Source of the DNA: Ptychodera flava
Taxonomy: Eukaryota; Hemichordata; Enteropneusta; Ptychoderidae
DNA length: 64,000 nucleotides
Direction: 5' to 3'
Assembly (NCBI RefSeq): GCF_041260155.1
Contig: NC_091944.1
Span: 27,637,832-27,701,831, forward strand
The notes under the pieces are model-generated. The model made no database searches, was not told the DNA's origin, and worked only from the letters and a program-made list of their open reading frames with translations. The stretch's first letter is position 1. Each line of letters begins with the position of its first letter. A program made the position numbers and the translations under genes. Of this stretch, positions 13,167 to 25,600 are shown one piece after another.

Positions 13167-13583
13167 CATGGGTGCCTATATTAAGAGACCTTATCTTTCA
13201 TTGCATAAATCCTCAAGGAACGCTGACAGGGACTTCATAAAGTTAGAAATAGCATGGTCGCGGAAGAGGTAGCCTGTTCCTGCGAGCATTGTAATAAAGG
13301 GAAGGTTGCTTCACACATCACCTAACCCGACTTGTATGAGCTTTAATGTGTTTGGTGTCTATATTGTATTTTGACAGTTAGTGTGAAAATTAACAAATAA
13401 GTTGTTACATTTAAAATAAACCATGGCGAGACATGATAACAGACAAATCTTCTTTAATTGACTTAACATTACGATATCAGGAAGATCATACATAGTGTCA
13501 GTTTACTAGTCTACCATTCGCTGGTATTTCCTGAACACGATTGGCGATGACTCCACTTTTAAAGAGTGTAGACAGTGGACACT

Positions 13584-14293
13584 GCGTTCACGCACAGAGT
13601 AATATCAGAGTGGCAACAGCTATTGTTTAAGGCGTGAAGCGGTTACGTAAGCAATCCATGTTTGCCTCGCCTCACGAAGCTCTTGGCTCTCTTTCCGAAG
13701 AGTGCCGACCATGCACCCTTCGGTAATTTTCGGATTTTCACCAATTTTTAAGCGAAAGTATGTTCGACAAAGCTTGTGTTGTTGTTGTTGTGTGGTGCTG
13801 ATCGGAATTGATGTGCTGGCGAAAACGGGAGTGTTTTGAGCTTCAGGAAAGTGGGTTTTACCGTTTTAAAAATTCCTCTAATATTTTTATGAATATATAA
13901 TGAGTGTGTTTGAACCAATTTGAAAGTCTTTTATCGATACTGTCTGGTTTTACTCAATGGTTTACGGTCAGTCATACCGTCTTTTACACGTGCGCCAAGA
14001 AAGGACATGTTTATGAAACTGCTGGCGTGTTATGTTTTGATTGGCGTGAGGCAGTGTTTCTGGCCTGAGAGCTCACAAAGTAACTATGGTTGCTACGCGA
14101 CTGGCAGTACGATGCCATCTCGTCGTATGTTTCGCATAATCTCGTGTAATTATCAACCACAAACCAAGCCTCCAAAAAGTTTAACACCTTTGAAGCTCAT
14201 TTTAATATGAAAAGCCAATAGTCTACCGAGACGACCATGGAACAAAAAACAGCAAGTGTTGCCACTCTGTTTATGTTACTCTGTGGTTCACGT
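13584..14293. mobile_element. TIR-bounded element of about 0.7 kb just after copy B
   Basis: Terminal inverted repeats of about 45 bp: 13584-13629 (contains CACAGAGTAATATCAGAGTGG) and 14241-14293, its inverted counterpart. The interior has no recognisable transposase; the 96-codon open frame inside (13920-14210) looks random. Probably a non-autonomous DNA transposon. Confidence 0.5.
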
Positions 14294-14954
14294 TACGTTC
14301 GTCCTTTGCCTTCCACATGTTAGGATCTATTCATTCTGTTGTTTTCGTTAACTTCTGATGTGTTATTAACTTGTGCCGAAAGTGTAATGTGTATCCCATG
14401 TCGCGATTCTTTTTGGAAATAAATTGATTCATTGATTGGTTGATTATTTTATTATCGTTAGTATAATCCCCGAACAGATATTAAAAATTGTTACACTTTT
14501 CCTGCACATGCATCAGCGATATAGACCTTAAAAGTTGCAGTCTACTGACGTTAATACAAGACGGCTGTATTAGGCTTTCAGATAAAGCTGTTCTGTCTTC
14601 CACAATCACGTGTATTCCTCCCTGCAATCTTCCGATATTTCTCCCGATATAAAAAGTGCCTCATTGTCATGGGAACATATAGAAGGCTAGCCTTGAATTC
14701 TCTTTGATGATTTCCAACTCTGACCGAGTCTCGTCTTCGGTAGAACTGAAAATTTGTGTCCTATTAGTCCTCTACCCCAGTATCTCTGCTGTTTGATCTG
14801 GATGTACTGACACGCCAAAAGGTAATCGAATTCTCCTATACCCATGTGCCTTTATTATCGTGACTTTTCACGTTTAAAATCTTCAGCGTAGATCCGGTTA
14901 TGTGGACACCACTTCCTAGTATCTTATCACTTTAACCTCATAAGGCCCTCATCT

Positions 14955-15618
14955 TTACAACCATTTTCAGTATTAGACAGCGAAGCCACTGCAGTGAACT
15001 GCAATAAAACTGCTTACACTAATTAGTTTCAGCTGTAGCCAGCTGGCAAAGTCGACAACATTAACGGAGTTCGATGACACAAGATCGGCTTTAACTCTGC
15101 ATGTGGGCAGTCACCGTGGCCACTTTAGTGTTGATCAAGGCTACTTGATACAGACAGAAATTCTGCTTGTATAAAGACAAAACAGACCCTGCCAAGGGTT
15201 GTAAATGAGAGCTAACGATTGGCACCCCGTGTTAAAAATTGAGACACAAGATACCACTTCCATTCATGAAAGCCTCTACTCGATAATTAGTTTATTGAGG
15301 CACCACATAAGCTCACTGCTATAGCATCAAGTAAAATTGTATGTCCCATGCAGACAGTCTGTCTGGGTAAGTTGAAATAAACAAGATTTGTACATGAACC
15401 AGTGCATGGTAATGTTACATTGTATCTTAATCTTGAACACAGGGCGCCAATTGTAAACTCTCATTTACAACCCCAGACAGAGCTAGTAACAGAAACTGCC
15501 CAGTTATAACATATTAAACGCCAATCTGCCAGCTTGCTACAGCTGAAACTAATAACTAAGCAGTTTTATTGCAGTTCACCGCAGTAGCTTCGCTGTCTAA
15601 TACTGAAGATGGTTGTAG
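14955..15618. mobile_element. Foldback element of about 0.66 kb
   Basis: The outer arms (14955-15045 and about 15520-15618) are inverted copies around TATTAGACAGCGAAGC and GCAATAAAACTGCTTA. An inner pair (about 15199-15234 and 15437-15472, TTGTAAATGAGAG) also matches inverted. Most of the element can fold on itself. No coding sequence. Confidence 0.6.
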
Positions 15619-16292
15619 TTGCACGGTAGCATTGTGGATGTTTACCACCTTAAAACAACTGGACGATTTTATTAAACCACCATGTTAAGTTGATTCAATA
15701 AATGTTCTTATATATGCGTACTTACTCCTCACTTTGATTTAGTGGTCTGCATGCTGTTAATTTTCTGTCGGAGCGATATTTTTGAAGGTATAGCTTAAAA
15801 GGCTTATTAACAATGAGGATCCAGCAGCCACTATCAATTATAAACTCGTGTTTAAGGTATACTGTCACCTGTTCCAATTTTGCCACAGTTACCATGGAAA
15901 GAGAAAATCTAACCAATCACAGATTTTAAGCGGATGGCCGCTTTTTAAAAACAGCGCCCTCACATGGGCATTTTGAATACCAAGGAATGCATATTTGACA
16001 ATATATGGGCACATTCAGATTACAGGTGACTGTATACTTTAGGCCTTTTCACGGACAAAATCAAATAATAAATCATAAATAGAACGTTTTAACACAAGTT
16101 CACCCGTTCCTACTTCCAGTATATGAAACCCATTCTCATTCTTTTGATTAAGGGAGTGTTAAAAATTTACTTCCAGGGGCGGCTGGAGGATTTTATTTTT
16201 CCTGGTGATTTTTTTCCACGCCCCTCCGGTAAATTATGAATAAAATCCATGGTCCGCCCTCTTGTTTCCTGGTTTTTTTTCCATGGCCCCCT

Positions 16293-16296
<4 letters not shown>

Positions 16297-16385
<89 letters not shown>

Positions 16386-16389
16386 ATAT

Positions 16390-16451
<62 letters not shown>
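16297..16451. repeat. (AT)n-(GT)n compound microsatellite
   Basis: About 90 bases of AT repeats followed by about 60 bases of GT repeats. It creates long spurious open frames on both strands. Confidence 0.97.
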
Positions 16452-16889
16452 ACATTATTGGGGAAGCTTGTAATGAACAAATCAGGCTCTAAATTTCTGA
16501 AGAAAACTTGAGTATGAAACATGAATACTTTTTTCGATGATCCATTTTATAGACCTTTTCTTGATTATTTTGACGATAACTTTGTCCCAGATGCTGTTAT
16601 ATCAGTGGTCTATATCAAACACTTTGGTTGTAAACGTTGCCTAGTCGTTTTTGATATTACATTCTAGTAGCAAGTACTCAGAGGAAGAAATAATATACGA
16701 ATGATATATAAAACAGGGTGTGTTCACTGACTAGACAAGTCTCACTGTTTTCAGAAGTGCTCTGCCATAGGTCGAAATGAATTAAAAACGTGGCAAATGT
16801 TTGACTGTGGCAGATACAGACTTTTAAGGTCGAGGACTACCCAATACCAAGAATGAATGCTGTCATTGTATCACCGCTTTATATAGCAA

Positions 16890-17620
16890 GTGTAATTCCC
16901 TTCGGTAAAGTCCTTCCAGCTATATATGCCAAACTGTGAAAGCTCCTTAGATATGCAAATTATAAAAAAGCTGGCCTGAATATGCGAAATGACTTTTGTT
17001 ATAACCTGGTAAAATCATCAAGGTACATAGCATGTTTTGCCAACTTTGATCAAGTAAATTCAAGTATATGTCCCTAATTAGGAAATTTCATTAAATATGC
17101 AAATTAAGAATTAACTGAAATGTTCTCATAAAATATGCAAATTAGGACTTTGCTGAAGTAAGATTGTTAAATGACTTTCAATAATGTTGTATTACTGTAT
17201 CTTCAATATGTACATAGCAAGTTTCATTAACTTTGGTCAAGTCAATTCAGATATATTTCTGTAATTAGGAAAGTTCATTAAATATGCAAATAAGGAATTG
17301 GCTGAAGTAAAACTCTTTAATGACTTTCAATAATGTTATATCATAGTATCTTCAATGTACGTAGCAAGTTTCATCGATTTTGGTCAAGTCAATTCAGTTA
17401 TGTATCGATATCGCTAATTAGGAAAGTTTATTAAATGTGCAAATTAGAAATTGGCTGAAGAAAAAATGCCTAATGACTTTAAATAATGTTAAATCATTGT
17501 ATCTTCAATATGCATACCAAGTTTCGTCAATTTTGATCGAGTCAATTTAGATAATATATCCCTAGTTAGAAAGTTCATCAAACATGCAAATTAGCAATTT
17601 TCTTTCATGTCACCCCTTAT
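16890..17620 (-). repeat. Tandem array of ~150 bp AT-rich units
   Basis: About four diverged units, each with 'gttcattaaatatgcaaat', 'agcaagtttcat' and 'ggtcaagtcaattcag'. Read on the - strand the units match those of the 20560-21790 array (TTTGCATATTTAATGAACTTT, GAAACTTGCTA), so the two arrays belong to one family in opposite orientations. Confidence 0.7.
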
Positions 17621-18999
17621 GTCTTTCACGGCTGAAAAATGTGTGAACACGTGAGCGAAAAAAATGGTGACAAACTGCTGAGTCAGCACTTTTGCATTAG
17701 TGATTTTTTTTTCAAAGAAAAACATACAATTATGATTCTCTTTAAAATTCAAGCACAGTAACATTGTATTTGTGTTTTATTCTCCAATAAAGCACCTTTC
17801 AGTGAATCATTTGTGAAAGTTCTATGAATTTGACAATATTCCTAGTATGTTTTCTGACATGTATGCAATCCTATGCAATTACTAATTTTGCATAGCCCAT
17901 GAGTAGTCTTCTGCCTTATGCCAAGAACAATCGCTTTTTGCATCAAGCCAGTCATTTTACACTTTCATTCTGGGGTACCTTTTAACAGTGCAATTTGTGT
18001 AAATAAACATGACTACAAACTGATACACATGATGCACACAAAGACAAGCACATAATTCAGTTAGAAATTGTCGGAGCACATAATTGGCAAAGTGATATCT
18101 ATCTTTGAAGTTAAAGATACACAATTTGCAGGTCCCAAGACATTTATGGAAAGTGAGATGTAACAAGCATAAGTGCAGCATACATTTACATCTGATGATG
18201 CTGAACAACTTGCAGACTCACGGTGAAAATTGGGGAAACCCAACTAGTTTTTTTTAATCTTTTTTTTCAAATTTGGTTGCCATTAAACAGTGGCTGCCAC
18301 TGAAAGCAACAATCCAGAGGAATATTTCAGAACTTTGTTGAACAGACACCTTATCCATAACATGGATTTACACAATGTACATGTTATATTTCAATGTTCA
18401 TAAATGCAGATACCCTAGATACGTCAAAGTTTACAATTTGTCAGCAATACATTTTTTTCAAAGTTGACAGAGCATGTATATTTCACATTTTTTTACAAAC
18501 TTTAATACAGTCATGATGTACATGTTTTCTGATTGACAGGAAACAAAACATGTTAAGTATTGATGGACATGATTTTCTGGATGCACATACAGAATTATTG
18601 GAAAATCAAACCTTTCTATACGTAGGAGCTTGCAAATTTGTAAATTTTTCAGCAGATATTTTTTGACAGCCATGCATAATTTTGTAGATCAGGACTTCTT
18701 GGCAAACATTTAATTGATGTAATTTTTCTTAGCCCCCCTAAAAGTTTGTGGTATTTTTGTGTGCCCCCCCTAATTTTTCTAAGGGAAAATGGGTGCCCCC
18801 CCCCCGGAAGTAAACTCTGAACATTCCCTAAATGAGTGTAATTTAACGCACGGCATATCCTCTTTAATTTATTTCGAGGTAAAATAAAAATCAGCTGGCC
18901 TTAAAAGGATCATTTTTTAGCTTTGCCTTAATCAGGGAAACATAGACGTCGACAAGTTCTTTATAAAACACCAGACGAACAATAGAAAACTGACGATGA

Positions 19000-20160
19000 C
19001 AAAACATGCGCGCCTTCGTGATAAGAAGAAGGGAAGCCCTTCAGGCATGTTGACGTTGATGACCCGAAATCAAGCGTGCAAGATTTTGATTCTCTACGTT
19101 ACTTGAATGAGCTTGAGATTTATTTACAATGGCAGCCTGACAGCTTTCTAGGCCATTGTCTTTCTATCAATAGATCCAGACAATTTCCTGCATGACAAGG
19201 TTCTTAAATGAAAGCAATAAGCTTACTATCATGTGATCATGACGTCGTTTGACCCCGTAAACTTGAGGTCATACTTGTGACGGCCAGCTGTGTTCAATAA
19301 TCTGGTCGAGAGTAAGGAACCTTAGCACATTTACCACTAACTTTGCAACAGGGTGATACATTGATTATTACAGACGGGCTGATAGCAGGTATTGCTGTTC
19401 AGATGCCGTGAGCAACGCTTTAACCAAAACGTCGGATCGAGGATAGTGGCCAAGGCCTCTGACATGTGGTAAGTCTCAACGTCCATGCTAGCGTACGACA
19501 TTTCTTTTCCAATGACGTGACTTATTGACCTATATACGTCAAATGTGTTCTAGTTTTGTCTTAACAGAGTTTGAATATGCGGTGATTACCATTATCCTGT
19601 TGTCTATTCTTCCATTTTTGATGTACTTAAACAAAATTGTATTGCAGCGCTGTTGTGGCTTATCGATCGCGCTCAGGTCAAGGGTCGTCGCCAGAGAACG
19701 ATATCACAGCTGTGTAAGTATATTATATCATCTACGACAACGGTAGAGAGCCAGTTGAAGGAACTGCGTTTCCGAATGGCACCTCTGTCATGAGTGGGAA
19801 GGGAGTTTATGAGACGGAATGGCTGTGGATTTTGAACAACAAACTACATGTTACATAATTTTACTTTTGAAAGCTCATAATTTCAATGACTTTTGTACCT
19901 CATACCATGACCGAACATCCGGGCATTGTCGTTGGTTGAATGCACCAGCTTTGAATGTGTGTGGTGATCTGATTATGATAGCATGATTTTTGACTGACTC
20001 GTGACTGCATGTGCAGTGTTTAAGTACATGTTTACTTTCATATGAGTCCATTTAAAGAAAATTCTTTGTTTGCCGTCCTTGGATTTTTAAAAACCTACCA
20101 GCCAGCAAGGGAAAGAACAAACACAGATAACGAACGCAATTGTATTAACATAAGCTCCAT
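19000..20160 (+). other. Upstream region of copy C, presumed promoter/5' UTR; right end is part of a dispersed repeat
   Basis: About 19230-19990 aligns with about 6100-6800 upstream of copy B. A possible 5' UTR exon donor (GTGGTAAGTCTC) is at about 19467. From about 20065 the sequence ('tttgccgtccttggattttt', 'cctaccagccagc') belongs to a repeat seen again twice at 53110-53400; its other flank continues after 21905. No coding sequence. Confidence 0.35.
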
Positions 20161-20171
20161 TTAATTTTTAG

Positions 20172-21891
20172 CTCACGTGTGTAAACACGTGGGCTATTGT
20201 CATAGCGATGTCTGTCTGTCTGTCCGTGTGTGTGTGTGTGTTAGTGTGTGTGTGTGTGTGTGTGTCTGTCTGTCTGTCTGTTTACACGATAACTCAAAAA
20301 CGCCTGAACAGATTCAAGTCAGATTTGGTACACAGGTACCATATGCTACTTGCAAGAACTGATTAGATTTTGGTTAGTGTGGCTTGCATATTAATGAAGT
20401 TATGCAATATCATTTTTTTTCCGTACAATGGTTTCCCTATGGAGACGGTAATGACAGTGTAGACATATATCAAGAAATACTGCACAAAATTTCATGAAAC
20501 TTTTCACAGATGACAATCTAAGAACATTATGATGATGCTGTGAGTGTCATGTCAATTACCTTCTCATTTGCATATTTAATGAACTTTTGTTATTAGTGAG
20601 ATAACTCTGAAATTACTGCACCAAACTTGATGATACTTGCAACAAATATTGATCTGACATATATCTAATTATACTTAGAAGCATTGGGTAGTGTCAAGTT
20701 AATAAATAGGTCATTTGCATATTTTATGAAGTTTTGTAATTAGTCATATAACTCCGATATAACTTCACCAAATGTGATGAAATCTGCTGCAGATACTGAT
20801 CCGACTGATATCTAACTGTAGTGTAAAGCATTCAGTAGTGTGAAATTAATTAAGGGTTCATTTGCATATTTAATGAACTTTGTAATTAGGTATATAACTC
20901 TGAAATTACGGCACCAAAGTATTTGAATTTGGGTACAGATATTGTTTTGATAAATATCTAATTGTACTGAGAAGCATTTGGCAGTGTCAAGTTAACAAAT
21001 AGGTCATTTGCATATTTTATGAAGTTTTGTAATTAGTGATATAACTCCAAAATAACTGCACCAAATGTGATGAAATCTGTTGCAGATACTGATCCGACAG
21101 ATATCTAATTGTGGTGTAGAGCATTTACTTGTGTGAAGTTATTTAAGGGTTTATTTGCATATTAAATGAACTTTGTAATTAGTGATATTACTCCAAAATT
21201 ACAGCGTTAAATTTGATGAAACTTGCTACAGATGTTGATCTGATAAATATCCAATTGTACTGAGAAGCATTGAACAATGTCAAGTTAATAATTAGCTCAT
21301 TTGCATATTTCATGAAGTTTTATAATTAGTCATATAACTTAGAAATAACTGCATCTAATGTGATGAAAACTGCTGCATATACTAATCTGACAGATATCTA
21401 ACTGTGTTGTAAAGCATTTAGTAGTAAGTGTAAAGTTAATTAAGGGTTCATTTGCATATTTAATAAACCTTGTTATTAGTATATAGCTCTGAAATAACGG
21501 CACCAAATTTTGTAAAACGTGCTACAGATATTGATTTGATAAATATTTAATTGTGCTATGAATCATTGAACAGTGTCAAGTTAATGTAGGGTTTATTTGC
21601 ATATTTAATGAACTTTGTTATTAGTGACATTACTCTAAAATTACTGCATTGAATTAAATAAAACGTGCTACAAATGTTGATCTGATGGATATCTAATTGT
21701 CCCATGAAGCATTAAGCAGTGTCATTTTAATTAACAGCTCATTTGCATATTAAATAAAGTTTTGTAATTAGTGATTAAAATCTGAGAGTACTGTGCGATG
21801 CTGAAAAAGACCTGCTTTTTTAGTGATAACATATATCTTATTGTTCTGTGAAGCGTACTACTATTAATGAACCTGTTGTAAAACACGTGAG
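20172..21891 (+). mobile_element. Satellite-bearing non-autonomous element (pearl/HINE-like)
   Basis: Starts AGCTCACGTGTGTAAACACGTGGG, a hairpin with CACGTG arms. There follow (GTCT)n/(GT)n at 20209-20282, about 280 bp of unique sequence, about 8.5 tandem 147-bp units (20560-21790), and an end at AAAACACGTGAG (21880-21891). That end is the inverse of the CTCACGTG start. The order hairpin, microsatellite, tandem core, terminal palindrome is the architecture described for bivalve pearl elements and other Helentron-associated elements. It interrupts another repeat whose halves flank it (20065-20165 and 21905-22060). No protein-coding capacity. Confidence 0.6.
20560..21790 (+). repeat. Tandem array, ~147 bp period, alternating two monomer types
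   Basis: The anchor 'catttgcatattt' recurs at 20565, 20712, 20859, 21005, 21152, 21298, 21449, 21594 and 21740, with spacings of 145-151. Neighbouring units alternate for several rounds between a type with 'agtgtcaagttaataa' and a type with 'gtgaaattaattaagggtt'. This gives a dimeric higher-order unit of about 293 bp. Confidence 0.85.
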
Positions 21892-22668
21892 TATATTCAG
21901 TTTATATCTGGTTTATTTGGTTTCTTACTATAGGAAAGTAATATTTTTATTTGTAATAGTGGTAACATTGTGTTTGTTTTCTTAAATTTCCCTGGAAACC
22001 TACCATCATGCGGACAGCAAACACAGAATCTTATTCGGAGCGCCTGACTACAACGCTCACACAACCTTTAAAATACACATCACACATAATGATGTCAACG
22101 GCATAAAATGGCGCCTGATTGACACGATCACGTGATAAACACACAAGAAACGTAAGGTGTTATCAACACACATGTCTGCGCCATACCTACAGTTTCACTT
22201 GCCTTTGGAAACACGGTTGCTTTTGAGTGGTAATTAAAGAGGTTCTACGTCGTTAGTATAAACGAATCTGTTGTGCCGTTGGAAGGCGTAAATCATATTA
22301 GTCTTTCACGTTTGCAAAGTTCCATTATGACATACATACGGGTACATTCCTAGTCAGCCTAAGCAGTGTGAGTGTGAACGCTACTCAAGCACCGGAGACG
22401 GAAAATACAAGGTCGGTATACTTTTCACGTTAATCGAGGCTTTACTAACGTTTCCTTGACGACGCGTCGGCGTCAGACAGTTAATGGCGGCGACCATTTA
22501 AGTCTTTCTCAAATCGCATTGTAGGTCAGTGCATTACATAGACTTTGAACACACTGAGTACTGACAGACTTAAGCATATATATACTCATTGTGTTCAAGA
22601 TCGTGAAACACATTCTAGTGATTTATTTAAAAAGCACGTTATTTCATCCACACAGATTTTTGAGAGAA

Positions 22669-25600
22669 ATGAAAGCAGCCAGAGGAGAACCTCCTGACGG
22701 TGGATGGGGATGGGTGGTTGTCCTGGCGTCATTTATCGGATTTGTGATAACTGCGGGAAACGTGCACGCCTTTTCGGTTATGTATGTCGCGTTATTGGAT
22801 GCATTTGGAGAATCAAAGGCGGTCACAGGTAAGACGAGGATGGAAAATTAGCACCATGGTGCAATCTTCGAACAGACATTCCCTCAATCACCTCTCTACT
22901 CTGCTTCTCTCTAACGGTGTGAATATTTTTATGATCACACTTGCCGCCAAACAACCCGACGAAGATAGTTCCAGGACTTGAAATCTGGAATTGACTTGCA
23001 TATACACAAATTTCAGTATCAACTTAACGTTTCAGAAAGTGGTTGAATTCCATAAAAGAAAAAAATAACACCCCTCCCCCCCCCCCCCCCGCAAAAAAAC
23101 CCCAACAACATCAATCTACATATCATGTCATGGCGTCGGCTTCCATCGGGAAGAGCGCCCCTAGTGGCGAAAGCTTAAAATCCTTGAATTACCGCATGGT
23201 CTTATGGTAACTCGAAACCGACGTATTCTTTTTGACGTTTTGCAACACTGATTAGTGCGCAAGAATAAAATTAAAACAACTTTGTCAGATTGATGTATGA
23301 GTAAATATAGCCGACGAATATCGAAACATCATTACATTGTAAATTGTTTTCTTCATTTCCAGCATGGGTCGGTGGTATTTTTTCTTTAGTCCTTACATTG
23401 TCCACAAGTTATGGCGTGGCTTTGGCTAAAAGATTTGGACACAGAAAAACCGTAATGGCTGCAGGCATTTTAGCATCGGTAGGAATTCTTACGAGTGGAT
23501 TCACAACAAGTATATACCAGGTGTACTTCACTTTTGGAATTTTATCAGGTAAGATTCGTCAATGTCTATTCCATGCATTGTACGCTTTAACTATTGGGGA
23601 TAAGGGACAGCATGTAGAGATTTTCCTGCTCATATTGCCCTGGTTCTAATTATCAACCTGAGAAATGAATGAGTGGATTGTATACCTGATTGTTTAACAC
23701 TACCCTCCAATTCTGTCCTATTGGTTATTGTACCCTATATTGACCCGATATTTACGGTATAACTTTGTAACAGATGATTAATTAAAATAGTTCTGTAGCT
23801 TTTTAGCTCATATTTGGTATGTATATAAATACCAAAAAGAGCTCATATGGTGAGTCGGTGGCGTCTGTATGTATGTATGTATGTATGTATGTATGTATGT
23901 ATGTATGTATGTATGTATGTATGTATGTATGTATGTATGTATGTATGTATGTATGTATGTATGTATGTATGTATGTATGTATGTATGTATGTATGTGGGT
24001 ATGTATGTGGGTATGTATGTCCGTCACACGCAAAAGCTCCCATACTGCAAAAGCTACCATCTCAGTATTTGGTGTACAGGTAGATGCAGGGGTTGAGATG
24101 TGACGTTGTACAAATGAACACGTCAGTGTCAAAAATGTGCAAATGAGGTAAGAAAAGGGGAAATCTTGCAAATGTGCAGGAGTGGTGGCATGCTAGTGAC
24201 TGAAACAGGCTACTCCACTGACCTTGAGTCATTTCCTGTCATTGTTTGTGAACTGTTACATATTAACAGACCTGCTCCAACCAGAGGGACGAGCTGTTTC
24301 TGCTATGCATGTTGCTAAAGTTGACCTCCAGTACCTAAAATTTCAGACCTTAGTTACTTTTGTCATTCTTGTTTTTCTGGTTTAAATATTTCTTGTCGTT
24401 TTTCTGGTTGTACTGTGCAGAAATCATTGTCATAACATCAGCGTAGATTTTTCCTGCACTGAACAGATAGAAACAACATTTATTTTTGATCTTTGGTACC
24501 CATACTGGTATGTACCAATTCTGATCAAATGTGAGCCACACCGTATAATTGCGGTATTTTTTCAAAATTCATTGCCTCCGTGACGCTGAACCTTCTACAA
24601 TAATATCTTTTAAATACAGGAATAGGGATGGGCATCTCATATGTAACCTGTATCGAGATCGTCAGTATATACTTCAAGAAGCGATTCCCTATTGCTATTG
24701 GACTGGCCATGGCGGGAACCGGTGCTGGTCAGTTTGTCCTTTCAATAGTGACTCAAATGCTGGTGGATCTGTACGGTTGGAGGGGAATGTTACTTTTTAT
24801 GTCAGCTGTTACTGCGCATTTGTGCGTGGCAGGGGCTCTTCTAAGACCTTTGGAAAGGACTCGGCCACATGAGACATACAGGTTACCTGACAAGGGCAGG
24901 TCAAGATCAGATACAGACGATAATTTCACTAAAAGCAACCAGAGCATGAACGAAAATAATTTAAATTTTGTTATTAACGAGTCTGTAGATACAGCTCGTA
25001 TGGTTCATGAAAAAGCTTATCTTCGAAAACCGAACAGGACACGTATTGGTCATTATAAGTCGTATTTACAAGCTATATATGACTACACATTGTTCAAGAT
25101 TCCCGTATTCACACTAATTTGCATTATTGGCATCGGACAAGCTTTTGGAACCACCGCAACTTCGGTACATCTCGTAAGTATAAGCAGATAAACGAGTGCA
25201 GTTATTCGGTTATGCGAATTATATTTCTAAAGTTCGCTATTTCCCACTTATCACAAGATGCACGAGGTTGAGACATTGGTATTCCAGTTAGTCACAAATT
25301 ATTTATAAACTGATGAAATTTTGTTGTATGTTTTGTTACATATGTATTGTTTAAGGCAGTATGTGCCTCGAAAGTGAAATACTTAAACTTCTGCTCAAAC
25401 TTTCCTCACGCAAATTTTCGACCATTCTCTTAAAAATTAAGAATAAAAAATCAGGGATCACCATGCGAAATTTGATACAAGGGAGACAAATTACCTAGAA
25501 TTGATTCCTGTTATTTGAAATGTACAATAACTGTCATTCCTATATTAAACTAAGGGGAAAAGTAAAATTATCGTAAAAAAGACTATTTAAACTTTTTCTT

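Larger units (their letters stand above)
16150..18833. mobile_element. 2.7 kb element bounded by inverted repeats, carrying microsatellite and tandem repeats
   Basis: Left end at about 16150 (AGGGAGTGTT then TTTACTTCC and a G-rich run). The right end at about 18833 is the inverted counterpart (AGGGAATGTT, TTTACTTCC, G run when read on the - strand). Both ends continue into G-rich tracts. The inside holds an (AT)n(GT)n microsatellite, a ~150 bp tandem array (16890-17620) and no transposase that I can read. The target-site duplication is not clear. Probably a non-autonomous DNA transposon, or a composite. Confidence 0.45.

Noticed and set aside
13920-14210. 96-codon frame
   Set aside because: Lies inside a TIR-bounded non-autonomous element; no transposase-like features.
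16193-16522. Open frames of about 90-110 codons on both strands
   Set aside because: They are translations of the (AT)n(GT)n microsatellite (repeated Tyr-Ile, Cys-Val or Thr-His).
20560-21790. CRISPR-like repeat array
   Set aside because: Units are contiguous ~147-bp diverged monomers without spacers, in a eukaryotic genome; a satellite.
23803-24171. 122-codon frame and several others, rich in Tyr-Ile-His-Thr or Met-Tyr-Val-Cys
   Set aside because: Created by the (ATGT)n microsatellite inside a repeat; not genes.
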